Shown one piece after another: positions 23,435 to 40,700 of a stretch of 64,000 nucleotides of DNA (positions are counted from its first letter, which is position 1; each line of letters begins with the position of its first letter). The stretch is from assembly GCF_902150065.1 (NCBI RefSeq), contig NC_043993.1:13804185-13868184 (forward strand), written 5' to 3'. Source of the DNA: Myripristis murdjan. Taxonomy: Eukaryota > Chordata > Actinopteri > Holocentriformes > Holocentridae. The notes under the pieces are model-generated. The model was not told where the DNA came from and did no database searches. It worked only from the letters and a program-made list of their open reading frames with translations. A program made the position numbers and the translations under genes.

Positions 23435-26400
23435 CACCAGCCAGTCAGCCGTTCACCTCGGTGCTGGTCATACACAAGGACTACTGAAGAAATACTGATA
23501 GACAGTTGACACTGAAATGGTCACCTTACTCGGTCAGCATAACTTTTACCAACTGCAGTGTTTCCCATACATATACCAATGTGTGGTGCAGCGCCACACA
23601 ATCAACACCAAGCGCCACAAATTGATTCCGCTTTTTTTTCCCCCAACACAATTTTCAAATATAAATATTGTTCCGTTCATTCATCTCTGCATAGTGCTCT
23701 TTCTCCCTGTCATTCTCTTTCACACACACACACGTGCAGACATGCCAGTGGTGCGCAGGTACACTTATAAACGACCCGCACTCGCCCGACGTTTTCAACC
23801 AACCTGACCGCAACTCGGACCGAAGTATTAATTAAAATAATGTTTCCGACCCGCTTCTCGACCCACTTATTTTAAAAGGAATAGGCCATGCTCTTGATTA
23901 GGTTTATCATAGCCTTTTTGGCTTATGTGAAACTGACATCCCTGAGTCATATGCATTTAAAACAAAGTATTATAATTTTGATGCATAGAAGTTTAATGTG
24001 AGGAACCTGCATTATTGCATTAGCCTATTTTATCCTGCTTCAGAATTCATGCAAAAGTTAATAATAATGGCCTAACATTCACAATAAATAAGGATTTCCC
24101 ACTAGCCTACATAAAATGTTGTTTGAGCAGTTCCTCACGGGGATGCCTAATTGATGCTATCTCCCAAGCATAAAATCAGAATATTTTAAGAAACGTCTTT
24201 ATTCGCAGACACTCTTAACATTCTGCAAATTGAAACCAGGTTGTTCACCAGGTCAACAAATAGCCTATACTATTTATTTTATTTTACCAGAAAAAAAGGT
24301 AGATCAAAGAACAGGTTGATATTGGTTGAGGTAGCTCTTGAGTTCAGTATTTGAAATAAAAACCTCCAGCTTTAGTTGATTTTTTTTTTTGCAATTCATT
24401 CCTTGAATGTCACAGAATCTAAAGATTGCAAAAAATAGGCAAAAATTTAAGTAAAAACTACACTTTAACTTCATTTTTGGAAATTCTCAACGTGAAACTT
24501 AAAAGACAGGTCTTCCTTTAACATGAAGTCCAGGTATTTGTATGAGCAAACTAATTCTACTGGCCTGCCCTCTAATGTATGGAGTTGGGGCGAGGAATGA
24601 AACCAGGCAGGGTTGAGGTAAAAATGTTTTTAGTTGTCTTCTCTTAAAGAACTTACGTTAAAGAATTAAGATTGAGCTGAATCATTTCAAATGCTTCTTG
24701 TAGCTTTAAAATTGTCTCAGCAGATGACTCTGAAGAACAATAGACAGGTGCAAACAAGTGTATATTTAACCTATAGCAGCTTCAGAAAGTGTGTGTTTGA
24801 ATGCCGCCCGCTGCACACACCCCGATGACCAACTCCAGGGGGGCACCACAAATTGCTACCTGGTCTGTGGGAAACACTGAACTGTGCAGCCACATCGAAG
24901 GAATTATTATGAAAAAAAAAACTGTGAAGAGCATGGTGAGTCCTGTGTACTGTATGGTGGAGTTATCAAAGTACAAGTCTGAAGTAGGCCTGTAAAGGAG
25001 GCTGGCCGCCCAGTCAAGCTCCACCTGGCACTGTTTAGGAAGCAGATGTCCCAAAATATCACTGATGCAAACCAGCACTTACTTTGACTAATAGTTGTTG
25101 TGATTTTCCTTTTGAGTTATGTTGTTTTACCCTAGTTTTAATGTCAAATCCCAGTTGGTCAGTGACTTTATTTCATTTTTTGTTACTGTGCCCATTTTTT
25201 TAATCTTACAACCTCAACCATCATGGTAATACCTTCTAACTTACATGGCCAGGAAGCTTAATTGGGTCTACCTTTATTTAAAGGGACTTGTGAAATTTGT
25301 GGCAGTAATATCAAGCCAGTAGATCATTGCTGTCCAGACAAAATCCAGCTGTTGAAGCCACAGATTTGACTAGAATAATTCTGGTGGCCCCATTTTTATG
25401 CTCCTGCGATCCATGTTTGAGTGCCACTTTACCTTTAGAAAAGTTAAACAATTCAGTGAAACAATTCAGGAGTTTAAGTGTGAAGTTAATTATTTATCTC
25501 ATCTGAGTTTTCAGTTTTTTCAAGATGTTTTTACATGACAATGTATAGTGTGAGTTTCCACAATACAGGCAAACGAGTATTTCCAGGGCTTAAGTGAAAA
25601 TGTTTTTAACATGAGATTTTAGACACATTTATTTGAAACTGTAGCACAGCCAGCAGACTGTACAAAAATAAACAAAATGTAGTTTGGCATAAATTTGGTG
25701 GGATGAATACAGGTGATTAAGCCATGGCTTGCTGTCCATGTTTGGCTTTGTGTAGCAAAGTGGCAAACAGGTGCGACAGCAAGGTAGCCTAATGAAGTGT
25801 ATCCTTACATGAGCAAGGTGGTACGCTGAAATAAGTGTTCTTGTGTTCTGAATTTGTTTGTTGTGTATATCCTTTGGTTGTGAACTTGGAATTAAAATTA
25901 TTCTGAACATGGTGGCATTTCTCAAGTTGTTTGTTGACATAGCTCTCTCTTAAAGTCTTTCTATTTAACATGAGAAAATAAATACTAATAATATTGATTG
26001 ACATGAAAAAAGCTACATTTTTAAATTCTTTGAGAAACTTTAATTGAACAAGTAAAAAGCAATTAGTACATGAAGGCAAACATTAGTAAGTATATAAGAT
26101 CAACACATGGAAATACATACTAATAACATAACATTTAAACACGAGTCTTTTTAGTACCTATATGTAAATCCCATTTTTCCTTTTATTGGAGTGCAGTTAA
26201 TACATCCCAATGGAAAGAGAATAAATGCTGTATCGTAACTTTACTGAAATAAAGGAACACTTCCCTGTTGTAACTGTACAGGCTGTAAATTGGCAAAATG
26301 AAATTCAACGACACCTGTTTTTGGGTGTTGCAGCTGACAAGGGCATGACAGGACAAAGCCGTGGATAACTTTGTGACATTTTTAGAACCACAGTAAATTT

Positions 26401-26509
26401 GTATGAGATGACAAGAAGGTAGGACAGAAAACCTGGAAGTAGCAGTACAGACAGAATCTACGACTACCTGTGTAGGACCAACAACACACGATAAGAGTGT
26501 GTGTTTGTG
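23435..26509. other. convergent 3' region of rfxap and smad9
   Basis: No coding exon seen. Holds the rfxap 3' UTR, a hAT-like insertion (23556-24879) and the smad9 3' UTR. On the minus strand AATAAA occurs at 26187-26182, about 320 bp past the smad9 stop, and again near 25630. I could not fix the rfxap poly(A) site. Confidence 0.55.
23556..24879. mobile_element. hAT-like DNA transposon remnant, non-autonomous
   Basis: The left end begins CAGTGTTTCCCATAC and the right end is the inverse of CAGTGTTTCCCACAG, the terminal sequence of a hAT family common in fish. About 1.3 kb lies between, with no transposase frame I can recognise. An AACTG pair abuts both ends, but a full 8-bp target duplication is not visible. 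It probably lies in the rfxap 3' UTR or just beyond. Confidence 0.6.
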
Positions 26510-31891
<5,382 letters not shown>

Positions 31892-32521
31892 TCAAAGAAT
31901 GAGAAGCCAAGACAGAGAGGAAGCAGAGAGGTAAGGATAGAGAGGTAGCGTGATGAGCCTGTGTAAACAGAGGTTTTTTTTTTTTTTTATTCCGTTGTTA
32001 CTTCCGAGCAGCGTTGGTGGAAGCGTTGGACAGCTGCCAGCATTGAGCAGCAAACCCTAAATCCTCCCTGTGTGTTGGCACAGAAGGGACCTGGCAGCTC
32101 CGGATCCAGAGCTTCCAGCGGGGAAGGTTATTCCTCACACAGCCAGAAGTCCAGATCAAGTTTCAATCATCTGGCAAGAGAAGTGAGAGACAGAATTAAC
32201 TGCTAATTTCATTGATAGCAAGTCCTGGCTGGGGAGACAATACAGAGGTTAAGTGGAAAAGAGGGCTTGGAATTTACTTGTTGGTGAAGTAAATTCAGGA
32301 GACATTGACATGTTTTCAGTGACAGGCTGATTATTCTCAAAAGAGAGTAATGAAAAAAACTAAACATTTTATGTTTCACAACTATCAAAGTGAGTCAGGC
32401 TCATTTCTAGGATAACTGACAATGAGGCATGTCCTCTCTATGGCTTCTGTTTCTATGATCATACCACTAACGCCCAGGAGCCATACTGTCTGGCCAGAAC
32501 ACATCACAGGACAGGAGGGAG

Positions 32522-32523
<2 letters not shown>

Positions 32524-32596
<73 letters not shown>
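32524..32596. repeat. GA dinucleotide microsatellite
   Basis: About 36 GA units upstream of the smad9 start codon. Confidence 0.95.
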
Positions 32597-32598
<2 letters not shown>

Positions 32599-34439
32599 CT
32601 CTGCGTGCTTTTGTGTGTCGATCCTCTGTCAGTGTACTGATTGTAATGATTGTGTAATGATTTGTGTAAGCTCATCAAAAAAGTGCAGTGCATCTATGTA
32701 TCAGGTACATGCACCACATCCTGTTAGTGCGCGCAGCAGACCATAATGAAAAATCACTACGGCATTCCTGTAATCTTATAGAGACTGCGTCTGAGGCACT
32801 CTATAACGAGGTTCTTGACATCTTTTGGTATATTTTCCATCTCCAAATCAATTCTGCGTTGTCATTATTAAACTAGAATAAACTAACCGCGCGGTTTACA
32901 TTAATTGCATATCCCTCTATTATAGGAATATTATTATAATATATTATTGTGTTATTATCGCATATTATAGTATTATTATAGGAGTCTTCTGTTTATTCTA
33001 CGATTATTCTAGGTAGGAGGAGTGGTAAATATGTTGGCATTCCTCTGATGGTAGCATCCACATAAGACATGTAGACAACATTTCTCATCACATTACTTAT
33101 CAACCACGGTAACAGAAATGTGAGTAACACTGGTTGCAGGCACACAGACAGGCAGACAGACAGACATTCAGACAGCTTGAGTTTACAATGACAGCAAAAG
33201 CGCACAAGTTCCCATTTCCAATGCGGCATCAGTCCGCCGCTGCTCCTTTATGGACCCTGGCGTCACCCAGTCTGCAGGCTCAGATAGGCTAATTACCTAA
33301 TGCTTTATCATCAGGACACCCCCCCAAAAAGTAAACACGCCAGTTTCCTTTTACTACTACCACGCATCTAGACATTTTGTGTTATGTCCTATAACATGTA
33401 GACACACACCTTAAATAACACAATCATACGCGAAATAAAGGTAAACAGAGCCGTCAGCCAAGGGCATTCTTGTAATACTAGGTACAACATGCCAATAGGC
33501 CAACAAAAAACTTTCTCAATAAGCCAAAACAGCCACATGGCTCAGAGAGGGCAGAGAGCCTTGATTATTTCTTCTTGGCTGACATAATATCACTTAGAGC
33601 TGATTACAAATTTGTATTTTGTATTCAGCCCATGCATTTCCCAAATCGACCTGTGCACTTTGTCCAGACTCGGTCAATATCAGGAACAAAATCATAGTAA
33701 CATTTAACCCAACACAAAGTTTACCGCCAGTGCAAGTGTTATTCAGCGTACAGCCAATTAAACGTCACATTTTTAACCGTATAAACAAAAACAAAGCAAA
33801 GCATAAAAGTAGTCGAATTAATTCACATATTTGAAAACACAAATTAACAGTTTATTTCCTCACCTCAGCTTCGATAACAAGTGCAGTGCATACAGCCGAG
33901 CGAGGAGAGGGTGCACTGTCTGTAGTAGGTCAGACCAGCACACTGGAGCAGCGAAGGTGTGTATGCGTGTGTGTGTGTGTGTGTGAGCGTGTGTATGTGT
34001 GTTGGTTTTGAAGTGTGTTTGTGAGGACCACCGTCAAGTTGCTTGCCACTATCAAACATACGTCCGGTTACGACTTTCAAAATAAGACAGGGGAGAAGGG
34101 CTTGCAACATGATGCCAGTAACCCAATGTAACGCAGGTAAAATAAAATGTGCATGTAAGGATGGATATGGAATAACTACAACTCAAAAGTATATGTCTTA
34201 ACCGGAATATTTTGGACATTCCTATATTAATGATGATTAGCTAGCATTTAGCATGGCCGAGTTCAACTCGAAACTAGCACATTGTTTCCACGGAGCGGTG
34301 ATATGGCACAGTTTTGGAAACAAATTTAACTGCTATCAGGAAGATATTTGGATAACGTTAGCTGTTAATTTCACAAAATGATACAGTTTAAAGATTAACC
34401 TTAGTTACATAGCTTGTCCCTTGGTCTTGGTACTAGCTA

Positions 34440-34830
34440 ACGTTATATTCACACTGATTTGTAACGGCCGTGCAGGCTTGTCGTCATTGGTGATAGCGCA
34501 ATCCCCCGGCACCCAATACTGGCAAACATTTCGCTTTTACTTTGAAGGCACACTGCCGTGCGGTCTGGTCTCACCCCGGCTGTCCGTGGCTGTCTTGACG
34601 CAGCTTTTGTGAGGAGCCCGGAGCCTCCACTCCTCCAGCAGCCCCAGCCGAGCGCCACAACCTCGGCGTCAGCCTGGCTGGAACCGCAGCGCCTGCCTGC
34701 GAGATCCCTCCGCCTTCCCCGCTGGAACTTTCCCAGGATTTCAGGGATTCAGTTCGAGCGGTAACACGCGTGAATGTGCGCGCGTGCGTGTGCGTGCGCT
34801 ATCCTCACCCAGCAGTGGTCAACTCCGATG
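34440..34830. promoter_or_regulatory. CpG-rich block, candidate smad9 promoter
   Basis: GC-rich sequence with many undepleted CG dinucleotides (for example CCGTGCGGTCTGG, GCCGAGCGCC, GTGCGCGCGTGCG), set in AT-rich surroundings, about 2.7 kb upstream of the smad9 start codon. Candidate unmethylated promoter or first exon. The orientation of transcription is not shown by the sequence. Confidence 0.45.
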
Positions 34831-35785
34831 TAGCTCACTAAATTCTAATGAAGGTGAAAACAAACAAACAAATAAATAAACCACCAAACACACCTGTTCA
34901 CCGTCTCCACTCTATTCCAATTAATGCATTGACAGAGACACTGGATTTACTCCTTATGAAAAAAATCATTGTTTACAGGTATTTATAATGTGTTTGTCTA
35001 CCCTGTGGTGAATTTGTAAACCTTATCTCACATATTATTTTATTTTATACGCACAATTAATAGTGGCTTGTGTTTATAGTTTTGGTGTGACTTATTCTCA
35101 GTGAGCTCATAGTTACCTTACCTAATGTCTATAGATTTTTTTTTCAGCTTTGCTTTCATGTTTTTGTATGGTATTGTTGCTGTAGGCGGACTAAAGCTCT
35201 TTTCTGGAGGTTGGGCGGGTCTAAGTAATGATGGTGATGGTGATGATAATGATGAGGGTAATAGCAGGCACTGCTCGGAATTAATGAGTAACCTTGCCAT
35301 TATATTATCCTAGGGCTTGGCCCAGCGTCGCTACTGTCTTGGGTTGTTGTGTATCATCATGATGGATGAGTGGGTGGGTTTTGTGAGGTTTGTAGGTTAA
35401 ATCAGTCAGACCATACTCCGATTTTTTTTTTTTTTATTATTATTAACTGTTTCATATATTCTATGTCTGTCAGAAACATATTTTGGACTTCATGTGCTCC
35501 CCGATCTCTATAATATTCTTATAATATATATACAGGGACTTTTAATGTGTCTGTGATATATGCTCTACTCTACAGATACACTTAAGTAGGAGATCAAAAA
35601 ATATAATAACAGCACGATAAGGGCTTGGTTATATTTTTAATTTTAAAATGGCCTATATCAGGGTATAGTACACATTCCTTGTATTCCTTCAGACCAAGGA
35701 ACATTTACCATAAGATTATTAAGGCTATTTTTGTAAGGACACACAGACATATACAGACACCCACATAAGTACACACACACATGTA

Positions 35786-35793
35786 CGCGCGCG

Positions 35794-35872
<79 letters not shown>
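35786..35872. repeat. CG then CA alternating tract
   Basis: About eight CG units followed by about 35 CA units, an unbroken purine-pyrimidine alternation. Confidence 0.95.
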
Positions 35873-35877
<5 letters not shown>

Positions 35878-36279
35878 CTGCATCCTAAAAATGTCAACGT
35901 GCAAATCTGCCCTGGCAGAAAAAAAAAAAAAGTTTATTCACTTTTCTGCTGCACTTCAAACCTGCAGTGAACTCATTCATTCAGTTAAAAAAAAATAAAA
36001 TATATCTAAACTTGTTTCATAATCTATTGTTGGGAGCCTGACTGAGGTCTTTTTCCATTGCGGATGGATACTATCCTTGATTGTGAGTGCAGTGACTGGT
36101 CCAGTTAATGACGCAAGCCCGGCTGGCGACAGTGAGTCTACAAGTTTGACATTTTCACAGTTTACAGCAACTGCTGCGGAACGTAACAATACTCCCAACA
36201 TGAAGTGAAACCACACGAGGGATCCTCACAAGCCTTATTTTTTACACCAGGTGGATCATGAAAAAGCATCACCGGGGAC

Positions 36280-37060
36280 AGCATAAGCCGCCGGTGGGCC
36301 ACAAATAGGTGGTCTAAGTGGGGTCCACAGCACCGCCGGTAGTTATGGAAAGCTCCGGGGCGGAATGTGGTTTCAGAATTTCACTGTTTTGTCTTCATGA
36401 CTTTAAGAGTCGTGAGTGTTATCATTCGCCTCACCTATAAGAGACTAAACAATCTGCCCCACTATCTGTAGTGCGCTTAGTTGGATCAAAATCATATTAA
36501 ATGCGGATGATCTAACATATATATTCATGGGTCCTTGGGGCATCCTAACATAAAAGTTTGGGAGTTCCCATGCCTGCATTAAATCGGTGATTGTGTCCGA
36601 GTCAGACAGAGAGACACAGGGAGGGGAGCGGATCAATGAAACGCCCCGGGACATAAATCTGTCCTCTCAACCTGAAGGGGGAAATAAATCAGTGCTTTTC
36701 GTGCCGCGCTCTCTGAAGCGCTGAGCCCAGAGGCAGTAACAGATACAGCGCAGGTTAGGATGTGTGTTGAGGCAGACAGATAGACAGACAGACAGAGAGC
36801 GCGCGGGACACAAACAGGATGCGCTCCCCGGGGCTCGCGAGGCCCAAGAGACATCCGCATTAGCGCGAGCCCCGGCCCTGCTGCCAGACCTCAAACTTGC
36901 ATAAGAAAACAGCAGTACGGAGGGAACTTCATCTGCTCAGACCACAAAAACGCCCGCTGGACGCTCTCCAAAAGATGTCCACAACCCAGCCTGGAGAGAC
37001 AGACAGATAAACAGACAGACAGGGGCTGTTTGTCCGGGGACGGGCCTGAACCTATCAGCT
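36280..37060. promoter_or_regulatory. CpG-rich block with CAGAC repeats, candidate smad9 promoter
   Basis: Second CpG-rich stretch (for example GAGAGCGCGCGGGACAC and GGGGCTCGCGAGGCC near 36797-36842) with CAGA repeats at 36772-36798 and 36996-37022. CAGAC is the core SMAD-binding element (known). It lies 5 kb upstream of the smad9 start codon and 0.7-1.5 kb beyond the alg5 stop. Confidence 0.45.
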
Positions 37061-37772
37061 GGTGAAGCGCTGGGTGCTGGTTGTGTGTGCATCAGAGTTT
37101 ACTGCGTTTATAGATCCAGGAGGAAGTTATCACATGGTGATAAAAGTGACATGAGCTCAGTGAGGTTTTGGGGTTTTTCAGTGTGAGAAAAAAAGAGGAA
37201 GCTGCAGGGAAGATGAGACTAAAATCTCAGCAGAATCTTAACAGAGATTATCAAGTCATAATTTCATTTTTTTTTTTTTTTTTTTTTTTTTTATTTTGGT
37301 TCAAGTCCTTCAGCCCACCCACCCCACAGCCATTTATGCTCAACAATCCCTCCCTTGTGAAACTCTCACAAAATAACATGTTGCATTTCACCTGGCAGAA
37401 TCATAACATGAACAAATAATCAGACCCATCACAATTCACTACAAGTCTTTCTCACTTACAGTTGACATACATAACATAAAAAGGTAGTAACGTGGTACAC
37501 GGGTCAGTCATACAGTGTATGTCCTGTGAACCGTGGCAAAAAAGCGATGTGCGTGTAACCGTGGCCACCACAAGCCACTGTCCAGCTAACAACACGCAGG
37601 ACCGAGGGAAACTCTCAACTGTGTCAGCACCTCTCATCCAACGACAGCATCTGGAGAGGAAATTAGGTGAAGTGTGTTTTGTTTCTGCGTTGATTAAAAT
37701 AAACTCCTGACACATTTGGTAGTCCCATCAAATAAAAGGCTCGATGGCCCTAGATAAGGCTTGTCTGATTGG

Positions 37773-40700
37773 CTAGTCGGTCTTGTGTGGCGACTCCAGC
37801 TTCCAGGCACCGGTGATGTAGCGCAAGCGGATGAAGACCAGGTCTCGTCCCATCTGCAGCCAGCTCCACACCGGGACCAATTTGGACCCTGGCAGAGCAA
37901 ACGCACATCATGCACAGGCACTCAAATCTCAAGTGATGTTTTTATAGGCCAAATGGAAATATAACAGACGTTCACTGCTGACAGCCATACAGTAACTGCA
38001 TCAAAAGGAGTTTTAATAATGCAGTACCAGGCAGGCATATATAAATTAGGATGGACAAGCACTATATATTCCTTTGGGAGGACAGGAGCAGGCCATCAAC
38101 AGTAAAACTAAAACAGTAAGGTTAGACAACAGTGCAAGAAAATGCCGAAGAAAATAGAGGATCAGAAAAAAGCAATCTTTGTGAGACACACATTTACATA
38201 AAATAAGTTAAGAACTAAAAAAAGGGCGAGATGCATGTAAAGAGTTTTGTTTTAAAATGATATATTTGTGAGTTAATGCCATGGTGACTGAGTTAGGAAT
38301 CATCTCAAGACATGTGCTTATAAAAGAGTTAATTTTTTGAGGACAGAATCAGGTTTTTCAAACATTGCCATATGAATTTCAGTTTGTGTAGAAATTTTCC
38401 AAAATGGATGTATCACTTTAAAATGCATCCCAAACATTAAGGATGATCAAACAATGAATGAATACAAAGAAATAAAAATATGCTGCTCTGGAAATCTGCG
38501 AGTCACAGACTGGCAGAGACATCTCCAGTGGTGATATTTATAGATCTGCAGATTAATGGCATTATGGATGGAGAAATGTTTAGATATTCCATGAGAAAGA
38601 TACCTTCTATTTCAGTCCAGTTGACCGCCACCTCTGCTATGGGGATTTTGAAGCACTGGGCGATGTACAGGAGCTCCACATCAAAGGCCCTAAGAGAGAA
38701 AATAGAAAAGGGCATAACAGGTGTTGCACTCCAATCTGCAACGAAAAAACACTGCAATGGTTCAGTCACCAGGGCCTTCTTGTACAATATGAAATGTTCC
38801 CAAATATCCTGTGACTCAAGCATAAACAACCCATCAGGTTTATTTTTGCAGCACCAGGGAAGATGAGAGCAGCTGCAGATGTATGAGCCAGCTCAACACA
38901 CCACTCAGAAAGACACACAGGGTCTGTCGTGGAGAACGATGCGTACCAGCGCTCCACGTGGAGAGAGGAGAAGGTCCGGAGGGCGGCCTCGCGGGTGAAG
39001 AGCTTGAAGCCGCACTGCGTGTCCTTGATCCCCCGCACGCAGAAGAACCACACCAGGAAGTGAAACCCATACATCAGGAATGTGCGGAAGAAAGACCGCT
39101 ACGACAAACAGAACGATAACATTTCACAATTTCATTGTTGTCTACATACATGACACTTTATTTAGTGGACAGGTACACAGAGAGGAACACATAGTCTAGA
39201 CCAGTGGTGCTCAGCCTGGGGTGCGGGGACCTCTAGGGTCCTCAAGGGGGTTCCTGTGCGTCCCAAGATAAATGAGGAATATTTTAATCTCACTATCTCA
39301 CACCTATGCTATAAAAAGATCAACAAAAACAGGAAATGTAAGAAGCCAAGACCCAAAAAAAAAAAAAGAAAAAGAAAAGAAAAAGAAAAAGAAGAAAATG
39401 GATTTGTGGTTGAAAGGTAGCAGTGATACAGCTGAAAAGAATGAGAAAGATGTGAAGAAGCAAAAACAAAGCCGACAGTATCAGGTCGCTCTTTCAGACA
39501 CTGACAGAGCCAGATTGGACATCTGCATATAGGCTTTTCTTTCTACCATTTTTATTTCCTGTGCTGGTCAGGGGGTACTTGACTGAAAAAATATTTCAAA
39601 GGGGGAACATCATTGAAAAAAGTTTGAGAACCACTGGACTACAAGTTAGCCCAATGAGAGAATGTATAAGAATGACTATTCTATTCATGGGTTTCACACT
39701 CTTCACTATTTGCCAATCTGCAGTGCAGACAGTTATGGAATAACTAAATATCATCAGATGGGGATCCCTGAGACTCCAACTTATCATCTACAAGTCTGCG
39801 GCCCAATAGGTAACAATTTATCCTTTGCACCCAAAAGGTTGAGAACCACTGATGTAGACACTGTGGAAAAAGCAGGCTGACAGTGATTGAGCGATTGACT
39901 CTGTATTCTCTCCCCATGCCGGTCCACCAGCCTGGTGAGGACTGAGTGACCCAGACTGGGAGTATGACAACCTGAGAGCTGGACCTTCCCACTTGCATTC
40001 CTTAGGATGGTGGAAGGATCTTCCTTGTCAGAAAACCATAAAGCACCAATACACATCCCTGTTTCTGGTAATCCTTAAGGCACCAGGATGTCTATGGCAA
40101 GTCAAAGTGGAATGTGTGCAAAATAATTTGACAAATAATCTAAAGACCCATGCAGCCTTTGGGAAACATCACAGTGACTTCTACCCTTGTTTTGTATGCA
40201 TTTGTAATGTTTTATACTGCATTTATTAACATAAGTCAGTTGAACGGTGTAGATATGGGAGACAAAATTATTATACATATGATCCCATATTCCTGTATGC
40301 CATTAAATCATCAGCGCAATTCAACTGCAGATCTACCTCATTATAGTCCTCTGTTATCACCTGACAACTGAATGTGCCTTAGTTTATTTATTAAAAAAAT
40401 ATTTCTGTCACATAAAGTAATCTCCTGGGTTCACCGTATGATCTTGATTACAGGGAAACTCAGAATTCAGTCCTTAACTCCCAAACATTAAGGATGATCA
40501 AACAATGAATGAATACAAAGAAATAAAAATATTAACTCTAAATTGTTTTGATATCAGACACAATCAATAACTTGTAAGAACAAGGAAATGTTTCATTCCC
40601 CAATTTTTCCATGACGTGTGTACGTGTAACATGACATGAGGTTTTTTTCCTTAACCAAATTTTAAATACATGCCAGATTAAGATGTTGTATTATTCTGTT

